A DNA stretch of 64,000 nt from Cytophagales bacterium (lineage in GTDB: Bacteria; Bacteroidota; Bacteroidia; Cytophagales; Cyclobacteriaceae): positions 62,001-126,000 of the forward strand of contig JAFLBQ010000004.1 in NCBI GenBank assembly GCA_017303805.1, written 5' to 3'. The position numbers and the translations under genes are program-made. Below the pieces are notes generated by a model. That model was not told the DNA's origin, made no database searches, and saw only the letters and a program-made list of their open reading frames with translations. Below, piece after piece: positions 32,256 to 39,845 of this stretch. Each line of letters opens with the position of its first letter. The stretch's first letter is position 1.

Positions 32256-33368
32256 ATGGAAAATTTTGTGGTTTCAGCTCGTAAGTATCGCCCGCTTGGC
32301 TTCGAAGAAGTGGTGGGCCAGGAGCACATTACAACCACCCTAAAAAATGCCATCGACACCAACAAACTGGCGCAGGCTTTATTGTTTTGTGGCCCGCGGG
32401 GCGTTGGCAAAACAACGTGTGCGCGCATTGTAGCCCGTTTGATTAACGGGTTCGAAGAAAAAGCCGAGATTAACTCGCTCAATATTTTTGAATTGGATGC
32501 GGCCTCGAACAACTCGGTAGAAGACATTCGCAGTTTAATTGACCAGGTGCGCTACCCACCACAATTTGGCAAATTTAAGGTGTATATTATTGACGAGGTG
32601 CACATGCTTTCAACCTCGGCATTCAATGCTTTTTTGAAAACGCTGGAAGAGCCCCCGCCTTATGCGGTGTTTATTCTGGCAACTACCGAAAAGCACAAAG
32701 TGTTGCCTACCATCTTATCGCGGTGTCAGATCTTTGACTTTAATCGCATTCAGGTTTCGGATATTACCCGGCAATTAAAAAAAGTTGCCGACCGTGAAAA
32801 TGTGAAAGCCGAAGAAGAAGCCTTGCACCTGATTGCCCAAAAAGCAGATGGTGCCTTGCGCGATGCGCTCTCTATTTTCGACTTGATGGTTACGTTTGCT
32901 GCTGGCCAAGCAGTTACTTTTAAGAGTGTACTGGCAAACCTGCACATTCTGGACCATGAGTATTACTTTAAAATTGTGGACGGCCTGCTTGGCGAAAATC
33001 ACTCGCAACCTCTTGTGTTATTTGACGAAATTCTGAAAAAGGGTTTTGACGGCCATAATTTTATTGCCGGCCTAAGTGACCACCTGCGCAACTTGCTGGT
33101 AGCACAAGATGCCCGCACCGTTTCCCTAATGCAAGTGCCGGAAAGCACTCAAAAAAAATACCTGGAGCAGGCGGCTCAGGCAACTCCGTCTCTTTTGCTT
33201 TCGTGGCTTAACCTGGCCAGCCAGTGCGACATCCAGTACAAGAGCAGCAAAAACCAACGCTTGTTGGTTGAGTTGGCCCTTATGAAAATGGCCCATGTAA
33301 ATGCCGTATTGAAAACCAATGGTGCTGCTCCCATACAGGAGGGCTTAAAAAAAAAAATGAATCCGTAG
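32256..33368 (+). CDS. dnaX: DNA polymerase III subunit gamma (zero-frame product of dnaX)
   Basis: The clamp-loader ATPase of the replisome. ATG 32256 gives the family start MENFVVSARKYRPLGFEEVVGQ. The P-loop is GPRGVGKTTCAR, Walker B is YIIDEVHMLS, and the SRC sensor motif is LSRCQIFDF. The four-Cys zinc module of proteobacterial DnaX is absent (the segment after LIN runs straight into the NIFELDAASNN core); from memory this is usual in Bacteroidota. The collar domain continues to about residue 360. The zero frame then crosses an A11 run and stops at TAG 33366 after KKKMNP, giving a 370-residue gamma-like protein. The tau tail is intact in the -1 frame. Confidence 0.93.
   Translation: MENFVVSARKYRPLGFEEVVGQEHITTTLKNAIDTNKLAQALLFCGPRGVGKTTCARIVARLINGFEEKAEINSLNIFELDAASNNSVEDIRSLIDQVRYPPQFGKFKVYIIDEVHMLSTSAFNAFLKTLEEPPPYAVFILATTEKHKVLPTILSRCQIFDFNRIQVSDITRQLKKVADRENVKAEEEALHLIAQKADGALRDALSIFDLMVTFAAGQAVTFKSVLANLHILDHEYYFKIVDGLLGENHSQPLVLFDEILKKGFDGHNFIAGLSDHLRNLLVAQDARTVSLMQVPESTQKKYLEQAAQATPSLLLSWLNLASQCDIQYKSSKNQRLLVELALMKMAHVNAVLKTNGAAPIQEGLKKKMNP
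33337..33357 (+). other. Predicted programmed frameshift or slippage site in dnaX
   Basis: Eleven A bases (33347-33357) follow AGGAGG (33337-33342) inside the coding sequence. The zero frame ends nine bases further on, while the -1 frame (equal to one extra A in the mRNA) continues into the tau-specific tail. In Escherichia coli dnaX a Shine-Dalgarno-like element upstream of A-AAA-AAG stimulates -1 frameshifting. In Thermus dnaX an A-run causes transcriptional slippage. Either mechanism fits here. A missed A in sequencing is the alternative. Confidence 0.65.
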
Positions 33369-33931
33369 TTGCTCCGGCTATCGAATCCAATGCCGCGCCC
33401 GCATCTTCCCAAGCAATTGAAACCGTAAACCTGGTAGCCACGGTAGTCAATGAACCTATTATAAAAACAACTACCGAACGAAGACCTCGCACAACTCTTA
33501 ACCTGAATGCGCTATTAAAAGGCAAGCCAGCCGAAGAGGTAAAAACAGAAACACCTTCCGTAAAAAAAGAAGACCAGCCATATACCGAAGCAGCGTTGGT
33601 TACTGCCTGGAACCGCTTTGCTGAAACGCGCAAAACGCAGGTGGCAGAGTACCATTTACTCAAACAGCCCTTTACTCTCGACAATAACATTATTACGCTT
33701 ACGCTAACTAACCCTGTAGAAGAGCCGTTGTTGAATTCTATTAAGGCTGACCTGCTTACGTACTTGCGCAACACGCTTGGCAACAGCCTTATCCAATTGA
33801 ATTATATTTTCGCACAACAAGAAAGCAGGCGTATGGCCTACACTAACAAAGAAAAGTTTGAAGCCTTGGCTGAAAAGAATCCGTTGCTTAAAACATTTCA
33901 GGAAAAATTTGGGCTCGATCCGGATTTTTAA
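33359..33931 (+). CDS. dnaX: DNA polymerase III subunit tau, C-terminal tail in the -1 frame of dnaX
   Basis: An open frame of 190 residues, with no start codon at its beginning, continues dnaX after the A11 run. It starts ESVVAPAIESNAAP (a flexible, Ala/Pro/Thr-rich linker of about 75 residues). A folded domain follows that holds LVTAWNRFAETRKTQ and ends TNKEKFEALAEKNPLLKTF, as is typical of Bacteroidota DnaX C-termini. Joined to the ATPase by a -1 shift, it makes a tau of about 558 residues. Codon use and conservation-like pattern do not suggest decay, so this is not a simple pseudogene. An internal ATG lies only near the end. Confidence 0.8.
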   Translation, partial: ESVVAPAIESNAAPASSQAIETVNLVATVVNEPIIKTTTERRPRTTLNLNALLKGKPAEEVKTETPSVKKEDQPYTEAALVTAWNRFAETRKTQVAEYHLLKQPFTLDNNIITLTLTNPVEEPLLNSIKADLLTYLRNTLGNSLIQLNYIFAQQESRRMAYTNKEKFEALAEKNPLLKTFQEKFGLDPDF

Positions 33932-33986
33932 GTTCACAGAACAAGGTACACTCCGCCCGCTCTGCCATTCTCTCTTCCTTTTGGGA

Positions 33987-35099
33987 TCAGACTTTTACAT
34001 AAATCTTTTTCTTATCCATCCAATACCCAACCCCCCAACAGGTAAGCATTACCCATACTGCAAACAATACCGAACCATTGTAGTCACCTGCCCAGGATTG
34101 AAACACGTGTTGGTAAATCCAATCGTACAGCGTGCTATTGCCAGCGCTAAAGGTCCACAGCAAAATCACAAATACTTCTGAAAGCAGGTAAATAAAGAGT
34201 GTATTCTTACCCAGTACTTCAAAAAAGTAGGTCCATTTATTCAACTGTGCTATTTCAATAATAAACACCAGCACGGCAAGTACCATTAAATCAATGCCAA
34301 CGGTATGCAGCACATACGTACTGGTCCATAATTTTTTGTTGATCGGAAACATTAGCCCCCACCAACTGGCCATTACCAATAACACGGCCCCAATCATTAA
34401 TAACTTGGCAATTGTTTCGTAATTCTTTCCGCTCTTTTGAAGAAATAAGCCGGCCGCATAGCCGGCAATAACATTTACCGTAGCCGGCAAGGTACTTAGC
34501 AACCCTTCCGGATCGAATGCCACACCTTCGCCATGGTACAAATGCTTTTCACCCAATAGCCACAAATCCAGTTTGGTACCGGCATTGCCTTCTAAGGTAA
34601 GGTCTCCAAACTCGTATAAAAGTATGCGGTAAAGCACCAGTGCAATTACGCTGAACAACAAAGCTCCCTTCAATTTAAAATAATGAACAACCAGCGAAGC
34701 AATGGCATAACACAACGCAATGCGTTGCAACACCCCAAATACCCGCGTGCTTTCAAAAGGTTTAAAAACCCATTCGCCTGCTTCATTCTGTGCTACAAAT
34801 GGAAACCAATACATGAGGTAACCCAGAAGAAAGATGATGAGGGTACGTTTTAAAACTTTCTTCAGGAAAGAACCTTCACCGGCAGCCTCGTATTTAGCCT
34901 GGCTAAAACTCATGGCATTACCTACCACAAACAAAAAGGTTGGAAACACCAGATCGGTGAGTGTAAAGCCATGCCACTCGGCATGCAACAAAGGCGAATA
35001 CGTATTGGAACTTCCCAGTGAGTTTACAACAATCATCAAGGCAACATCCATGCCCCGGAAAACATCAAGTGAGAGGTAGCGGTTTTGGTTTAAAGTCAT
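33987..35099 (-). CDS. Heparan-alpha-glucosaminide N-acetyltransferase-like membrane protein (DUF5009/NagX type)
   Basis: A 370-residue inner-membrane protein with about ten hydrophobic helices. The N-terminus RYLSLDVFRGMDVALMIVVN and HAEWHGFTLTDLVFPTFLFVVG are the signature of the HGSNAT/YeiB-like acyltransferase family; the His in HAEWHG corresponds to the proposed catalytic region. Family members move acetyl groups across the membrane onto glucosamine-type sugars. The substrate here is unknown. The start codon directly abuts a 12-13 bp hairpin, and the heme operon lies immediately upstream on the same strand, so read-through or hairpin-controlled expression is possible. Confidence 0.85.
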   Translation of the reverse strand: MTLNQNRYLSLDVFRGMDVALMIVVNSLGSSNTYSPLLHAEWHGFTLTDLVFPTFLFVVGNAMSFSQAKYEAAGEGSFLKKVLKRTLIIFLLGYLMYWFPFVAQNEAGEWVFKPFESTRVFGVLQRIALCYAIASLVVHYFKLKGALLFSVIALVLYRILLYEFGDLTLEGNAGTKLDLWLLGEKHLYHGEGVAFDPEGLLSTLPATVNVIAGYAAGLFLQKSGKNYETIAKLLMIGAVLLVMASWWGLMFPINKKLWTSTYVLHTVGIDLMVLAVLVFIIEIAQLNKWTYFFEVLGKNTLFIYLLSEVFVILLWTFSAGNSTLYDWIYQHVFQSWAGDYNGSVLFAVWVMLTCWGVGYWMDKKKIYVKV

Positions 35100-35135
35100 G
35101 CGGGATTCTTTTTGTTGAAAGTAAAGAATCCCGCA
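35099..35135 (-). promoter_or_regulatory. Hairpin abutting the start codon of the acyltransferase gene
   Basis: GCGGGATTCTTT (35100-35111) pairs perfectly with AAAGAATCCCGC (35123-35134), and one more pair uses the A of the ATG. The hairpin covers the whole ribosome-binding region. It also lies 22 bp after the hmuS stop, but no T-run follows on the minus strand, so a terminator is not the obvious reading. Confidence 0.5.
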
Positions 35136-35156
35136 GTTAAATAAAAGTATAGTAGC

Positions 35157-36233
35157 CTACGCGAGCGGCAAGCTGGCCACCAGTTCCCGCCACTTCTCCA
35201 ATTCAGGAATACCCGGCTTACGCAAACCAAAAAACTGCACAATCATTTCTTTGTTCTTGTCAAAGGCTTCAATGGCGGTAACCACGCCATCGGCAGTTGG
35301 TTTTTTTACCACCCACACACTATCAACCAGGTCTTCGCGCAAGTGCATGTTAAAATCCGGATCGAGAATATTGAGCCAATTATCCATTACCCGAATGTTT
35401 TGAATTTTCCCTTGATGGATTTGAATAGTACCCCGGTTACCGGCAAATACCATAATGGGCAAATGATTCGTAGCCGCACTTTCTAACATGCCTTTTAAAG
35501 CGGTCTTCTCAATGCGGTGCGAAAATTTTCCATCGGCCAACAGCACGGCATCTAACCGGTTTACCCGGTGCTTGCGTAGCATCCCAAAAAAGTCGTGCGT
35601 ATCGTTCATGTGCTCCCACTCGGTAAGCAGTGCTGCTTTATCCACATCAGCCATTGGTTGGGTGGGCGCTTCGTGCACCGCACTAATCGCAACTTCGGTA
35701 GGTTGCGTGGCCGCAGTAAAGTCGGCTACCAGTTTTTCAAACGCTTCCTGGTTACTGCCGGCCTTGTTGCCGGGGCCGGCCTCAAGCAGAAATATTTTGG
35801 TTACGGCATTTCCGGCTTCATCAAAAATCTGAATGCTTTGCTGCAATCCGCGTGGAGTTTGTAAACGAACAGCAAACCCAAACTTCCAGGCGGCAAAAAA
35901 TACCCGGGTTTCAATTGGGCCAATAACGGTGGCCATTCTATGGCTGGGTGGCCCGAGTAATTCAATTTTTTGAAACGGCCCTTTGTGTTCCAGTACGCAC
36001 GCTTCGTTGCGCGTAAGCGACATTACCCGGCCTAATTCCGGCAGGCGCGCTATCAATTTTGTCCAGTCGCCATCTAACCGAGTAGTGTACTCGCCAACAG
36101 TGGTGGCCAAAAGTTCCGCTTCGCTTACTCCTAATTCCTGTGCACAATCGCGAATGCGAAGTGTAGGTTTTTCTTCTTTTAATTTGTTCCAGGCATCGCG
36201 CAAAGGCGACTTAGACTCGGCAATAAGGTTCAT
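35157..36233 (-). CDS. hmuS: Hemin-degrading/heme-trafficking factor (HemS/ChuS/HmuS type)
   Basis: A 358-residue cytosolic heme protein of the two-repeat HemS family. The N-terminal repeat starts LRDAWNKLKEEKPTLRIRDCAQELGVSEAELLA. The second repeat, starting near LLTEWEHMNDTHDFFGMLRKH, has the equivalent fold. Members bind heme and release iron or hand heme on. The start overlaps the hmuV stop as ATGA, and it is the last gene of the hmuTUVS operon. Note that the Porphyromonas protein also called HmuS is an unrelated CobN-like protein. The heme-ligand His is not assigned with certainty. Confidence 0.9.
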   Translation of the reverse strand: MNLIAESKSPLRDAWNKLKEEKPTLRIRDCAQELGVSEAELLATTVGEYTTRLDGDWTKLIARLPELGRVMSLTRNEACVLEHKGPFQKIELLGPPSHRMATVIGPIETRVFFAAWKFGFAVRLQTPRGLQQSIQIFDEAGNAVTKIFLLEAGPGNKAGSNQEAFEKLVADFTAATQPTEVAISAVHEAPTQPMADVDKAALLTEWEHMNDTHDFFGMLRKHRVNRLDAVLLADGKFSHRIEKTALKGMLESAATNHLPIMVFAGNRGTIQIHQGKIQNIRVMDNWLNILDPDFNMHLREDLVDSVWVVKKPTADGVVTAIEAFDKNKEMIVQFFGLRKPGIPELEKWRELVASLPLA

Positions 36234-37036
36234 ACAGCTTCGGTTTTTAATGTAGATAAAGTAGTTCGTTCAGGTACGAGGTAAGGGCAATCGGTACACG
36301 GATCGTGGTACACGTTTACCCTACAGCAGAAAGTTTCTTCTATAATAGGTTTGGTAAATACTTTTTTGGATTCGCCCTGAGCCACCACCGTGCCGTTGCG
36401 CATAAAATACAAGTGGTCGGCAAACTGCACCGCCTGATTTAAATCGTGCACAATGGCTAACACTCCAATGTTGCGGTCGCATGCCTGCTTCACCAAACTA
36501 AAAATCAATTGCTGCTGGGCAATATCCAGGCTCGAGGTTGGCTCATCGAGCAATACATACCTTGGATAGGATTTCAAATCCCACACCTGAGCGAGCACCC
36601 GCGTAAGTTGCACCCGTTGCTGTTCCCCACCCGATAACGTAAGGTAGTTGCGATTAGCCCAATCGGTAATACCGGTTAGCGCCATTACTTCGGCCAGCAA
36701 CTCATTATTATACCTGGAGGTGCTCTTAAAATGTTGGCACCCCATTTCAACAATTTGTTTTACGGTAAAGGGAAACTGCACGTGTGTGTGTTGAGGCAAC
36801 ACAGCGCGCACAGCCGAAAGCTGAGCCACCGTATAAGAAGCAGCAGCTACTTTATTAATGCGTACTTCGCCCTGGTAGGTTGTAAGTTCGTGCGATAAGA
36901 TTTTAAGGAGCGTACTTTTACCCGCTCCGTTCGGGCCGGCTATTGCTGTAAATGTGCCGGGCTGTACTGTAAGGTTTACACCATTCAGCAGTTTGCTTCC
37001 ACCTATCGATACCTCAATCTTCCTTGCTTCAATCAT
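36230..37036 (-). CDS. hmuV: Heme ABC transporter ATP-binding protein
   Basis: A 268-residue ATPase that powers heme import through HmuU. Walker A is GPNGAGKSTL (about residue 36), the Q-loop region is VLPQHTHVQFPF, the signature is LSGGEQQRVQL (about 140), Walker B is YVLLDEPTSSLD, and the switch His is in IVHDLNQA. All catalytic elements are intact. It overlaps hmuU by 4 bp and hmuS by 4 bp, both as ATGA, indicating translational coupling. A CCxxxVYHDPCTDCPY stretch near the C-terminus adds several Cys residues, an unusual feature that might bind metal. Confidence 0.93.
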   Translation of the reverse strand: MIEARKIEVSIGGSKLLNGVNLTVQPGTFTAIAGPNGAGKSTLLKILSHELTTYQGEVRINKVAAASYTVAQLSAVRAVLPQHTHVQFPFTVKQIVEMGCQHFKSTSRYNNELLAEVMALTGITDWANRNYLTLSGGEQQRVQLTRVLAQVWDLKSYPRYVLLDEPTSSLDIAQQQLIFSLVKQACDRNIGVLAIVHDLNQAVQFADHLYFMRNGTVVAQGESKKVFTKPIIEETFCCRVNVYHDPCTDCPYLVPERTTLSTLKTEAV

Positions 37037-38103
37037 CTCGAATTCAATTCTTTTCTTTGGTTTGCTTTTAGTAATAAAAAAATAAAGAAAGGGGCACCCA
37101 CCAAGGCGGTAACTACTCCAATAGGTAATTCGGAAGGAGCCACCAGGGTGCGGGCCAGCATATCGGCAGCCAGAAGCAAAACCGGCCCACCCAATACTGA
37201 TGCCGGTAATACCAACCGGTTATCGGCACGAAAAACTACGCGCACTAAATGCGGTACCACCAACCCTACAAACCCGATAATACCAGCCAGTGATACACTT
37301 ACCCCCACACCCAGTGCGCCAAGAAATACAATTGATTTTTTTACCCGCTCCACATCAACACCCATGTGAAATGCCTCGGCTTCGCCTAAGGCAAGGGCAT
37401 TAAGAGGAAACTGAAACTTTAACATGCCCACACAGGATAGTAAAAGCAGCGGGGCGGCTATCAAAATTTTTTGCCAGGTGGCGCCTCCCAAATCGCCCAA
37501 TGTCCAAAAGGTGAACATGCGCAATTGATTTTCATCGGCATAAAAAATTACAAGCCCCATTAAAGCCCCTGCCAAGGCATTTATGGCAACGCCACCTAAA
37601 ATCAATACAGCAATGTTGGTTTTACCTACTTGCTGTCCAATCTTAATAACAACCGTAGTAGCCAGCAGTCCTCCTAAAAATGCAGCCAGGGGCATCAACA
37701 AACTTAAGCCCGTACCTGCATTCACAATCAAAGTGCTACCAAACACCACCAACAAAACCACCGCGAATGCGGCACCACTGGAGACCCCAATCAATCCTGG
37801 CTCAACCAGCGGGTTACGAAACAACCCTTGAAGCGCGGCTCCGCTTACAGCTAAAGAAGCCCCAATTAAAACCGTCATTACAATCCGCGGCAAGCGAATA
37901 TTCCAAAGTACTGTTTCAAAAACCACATCGGGCTCGTAGGCAACAAGTCCGGTTTTATGCAACGCAATCAGTACAATTTCCTTTAAAGGAATTGTAACCT
38001 GCCCCACGCTTAGCGCTACAAGCATTACCACCACAAGAATGCTTGCCAGCACCGCCACGATGGTGCCTGTCTTTTGCTGCCTGAGGGTAATTGAAGCGTT
38101 CAT
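37033..38103 (-). CDS. hmuU: Heme/iron ABC transporter permease (FecCD family)
   Basis: A 356-residue inner-membrane permease of the FecCD/BtuC type with about ten helices. Characteristic segments are WNIRLPRIVMTVLIGASLAVSG, LFRNPLVEPGLIGVSSGAAF, FWTLGDLGGATW and GIIGFVGLVVPHLVR. It forms the channel dimer with HmuV. It starts one base after the hmuT stop region (the genes abut) and overlaps hmuV by 4 bp. Confidence 0.93.
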   Translation of the reverse strand: MNASITLRQQKTGTIVAVLASILVVVMLVALSVGQVTIPLKEIVLIALHKTGLVAYEPDVVFETVLWNIRLPRIVMTVLIGASLAVSGAALQGLFRNPLVEPGLIGVSSGAAFAVVLLVVFGSTLIVNAGTGLSLLMPLAAFLGGLLATTVVIKIGQQVGKTNIAVLILGGVAINALAGALMGLVIFYADENQLRMFTFWTLGDLGGATWQKILIAAPLLLLSCVGMLKFQFPLNALALGEAEAFHMGVDVERVKKSIVFLGALGVGVSVSLAGIIGFVGLVVPHLVRVVFRADNRLVLPASVLGGPVLLLAADMLARTLVAPSELPIGVVTALVGAPFFIFLLLKANQRKELNSR

Positions 38104-38931
38104 TTATGGCTTGTGTGCATAAAGTTGTGTCGCCAATTCTTTCGCTGCTTCGCCAAGGCGGGGCCCAAAATTGGAAAGCAGAATGCCTTCCATGGCAATA
38201 ACCTGCTTCTTCTTTCCTGCCGGAAGTTGCTGTACTCCGGGTATGGTTAAGACACCATCCACACCACCCAACGCTTGCATTCCGCTCTCAAACAAAAGGA
38301 GAAAATCGGCCCGCGAGGTAATGAGTGTTTCGGTGCTAAGGGGCTTATAACCTTCTACACCAGTAACAGCCGGAAGTGCGCCCACGTATTTTAAAATTTC
38401 AGCAAACGTATTGGTGCCGGCAATACTCAGCGCGGCCTTGTCTCTGTTAAAAACACAAAGCACGCGTGGCGGTGTGGTTGCCCGGGCACTGATTTTTTTT
38501 GCTTCGCTCAACTCGTTCTCAATTTTTGCAATCAAGCCCACTCCTTCCGTTGTTCTATTGAGCGCCCCGGCTACTTTCTGAATCAGACTTTTTGTGCCCT
38601 CCAACGAGTAGCTACGTTCAATTGCCAATACCGGTATGCCTGCCGACTTAATCTGCTCAATCACTTCTGGTTTTACATAGTCAGCCTCCACAATAAATAA
38701 GGTGGGCTTTAAGCTGATGATGCCTTCGGCATTGATACTGGTACGATACCCGATGGACGGAAGCTTTTGGATTTCAGCCGGGTAAAGGCTGGTACGATCT
38801 GAGGCTACAATTTTAGCGCATTCGCCAAGTGCACATACGGTTTCGGTAATGGCGCTGCCGGCTGTAATTATTCGCTGCCCCGAAGCCTGAAGCACAATAA
38901 AGATGAGGCTGATATGAAGAAAAACGCGCAT
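38104..38931 (-). CDS. hmuT: Heme-binding periplasmic protein of the ABC transporter
   Basis: A 275-residue solute-binding protein with a signal peptide (1-19, ending LQASGQ). Two Rossmann-like lobes are joined by a long helix. Family landmarks are ITAGSAITETVCALG, IVASDRTSLYPAEIQKLPSIGYRTSINAEGIISLKPTLFIV and the ending LSNFGPRLGEAAKELA. It takes heme from the outer-membrane stage to HmuUV. It is the first gene of the hmuTUVS operon, and two copies of the TTTAGA-N5-TCTAAA dyad lie just upstream. Confidence 0.93.
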   Translation of the reverse strand: MRVFLHISLIFIVLQASGQRIITAGSAITETVCALGECAKIVASDRTSLYPAEIQKLPSIGYRTSINAEGIISLKPTLFIVEADYVKPEVIEQIKSAGIPVLAIERSYSLEGTKSLIQKVAGALNRTTEGVGLIAKIENELSEAKKISARATTPPRVLCVFNRDKAALSIAGTNTFAEILKYVGALPAVTGVEGYKPLSTETLITSRADFLLLFESGMQALGGVDGVLTIPGVQQLPAGKKKQVIAMEGILLSNFGPRLGEAAKELATQLYAHKP

Positions 38932-38933
38932 TG

Positions 38934-38950
38934 TTTAGATCATTTCTAAA
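38934..38950. promoter_or_regulatory. Candidate iron/heme operator, proximal copy (hmuT)
   Basis: TTTAGA-TCATT-TCTAAA, perfect 6-bp arms with a 5-base spacer, starts 2 bp before the hmuT start codon. The same dyad appears 23 bp further upstream and before hmuR, so it is a shared element of the heme genes. Confidence 0.65.
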
Positions 38951-38972
38951 TAGATCGCAAATGAAACTACTA

Positions 38973-38989
38973 TTTAGAATTAATCCAAA
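38973..38989. promoter_or_regulatory. Candidate iron/heme operator, distal copy (hmuT)
   Basis: TTTAGA-ATTAA-TCCAAA has the same 17-bp layout, with one mismatch in one arm. It lies about 42 bp before the hmuT start, where the -33 region of a promoter could be. Between the two hmuT copies, TTCTAAATAG and CTATTTAGAA also form a larger inverted repeat. Confidence 0.5.
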
Positions 38990-39200
38990 CTAAAAAGGTA
39001 AAAGCGGCAAATTGTGCTGGAATTTGACTTTGTGAAAAAACTATTGGTTAAGGTGGTTGCTAACTGATTGTTCAAAATCGTTCGGAGCAGCGTGCAATTT
39101 TGAAGAATTGAACCATACCTACCTAAGATTTTTTGGCATTTGAGGCATTCCTGCTTCTGGCCCGATTTTGTTGCAGGGCAGCAAACGAAACTGTATTGGT

Positions 39201-39401
39201 ATGAGACTTTTCATTTCGCTCGCACTCTGGTTCCTTTTACTAATTGTTTGCTGGCCATTGGCGCTGGTAATGCTTTTTATCTTTCCGATAGTGTGGTTAA
39301 TTCTTTTACCTTTTCGGATTGTAGGCCTAACCCTGGATGTAGTCTTTAGCCTGATAAAAGGAATTTTACTCTTTCCCTTTAAGTTGGTAAAAGCCATTTA
39401 A
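39201..39401 (+). CDS. Small hydrophobic membrane protein
   Basis: A 66-residue protein beginning MRLFISLALWFLLLIVCWPL. It is almost wholly hydrophobic, with two or three predicted helices (about 3-25, 27-45, 46-62) and a basic C-terminal end. An in-frame upstream start at 39168 is less likely. No family is recognised. It lies in the spacer between hmuT and hmuY, and its stop overlaps the stop of the convergent DUF3817 gene by 4 bp. A role in the heme system is possible only by position. Confidence 0.6.
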   Translation: MRLFISLALWFLLLIVCWPLALVMLFIFPIVWLILLPFRIVGLTLDVVFSLIKGILLFPFKLVKAI

Positions 39402-39703
39402 CCGTTGCCGGTCAACTCAAGTTGTCTTTTGCGCAGCGACTTATCTAACCAAAATGTACCAGCAGGAAGTAGCGAAACGGCAAGCGCTACCAGCATGTAA
39501 AACCAATTCCATTTCATTACGCGTGTTACTGAAAACACCAGCAGAATGTAGAAGATAAAAAGCACCCCATGCGCCCACCCTACCACTTTAACAGCCAGGG
39601 GCATTTCGAAATAATATTTTAAGGGCATGGCAATAAGTAGCAATACAAGAAACGAAACACCTTCGGCTAAGGCTACTTTTCGGAAGAGTTGAAGTTCTTT
39701 CAT
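39398..39703 (-). CDS. DUF3817-family membrane protein
   Basis: A 101-residue inner-membrane protein with three helices. The N-terminus LFRKVALAEGVSFLVLLLIAMPLKY and AVKVVGWAHGVLFIFY are characteristic of the DUF3817 family, which also appears as a domain in some MFS-like proteins. Function unknown. It sits between the hmuY terminator and the heme ABC operon, and its end overlaps the small membrane gene on the other strand. Confidence 0.85.
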   Translation of the reverse strand: MKELQLFRKVALAEGVSFLVLLLIAMPLKYYFEMPLAVKVVGWAHGVLFIFYILLVFSVTRVMKWNWFYMLVALAVSLLPAGTFWLDKSLRKRQLELTGNG

Positions 39704-39799
39704 CTGTTTAAAAATTATCCGTTACCATCAAATGACGTAGCCAAACCAGTCATGTTAGTTGGTAGTGGTTACTGCGGCCATTTATAATTTTAAAAATTA

Positions 39800-39825
39800 C
39801 TGCCGCAGAAAAAATTCTGCGGCAG
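39800..39825 (-). terminator. Terminator of the hmuR-hmuY operon
   Basis: CTGCCGCAGAA (39800-39810) and TTCTGCGGCAG (39815-39825) form an 11-bp perfect stem with a 4-base loop. On the minus strand the hairpin is followed by TAATTTTTAAAA. It starts 20 bp after the hmuY stop. Confidence 0.8.
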
Positions 39826-39845
39826 CATAGCAAAGTCACTTAAAA

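Noticed and set aside
33280-33783. A 167-codon minus-strand open frame across the dnaX junction
   Set aside because: It is antisense to the end of gamma and the tau linker; the plus-strand -1 frame has a protein-like composition and a conserved-looking end.
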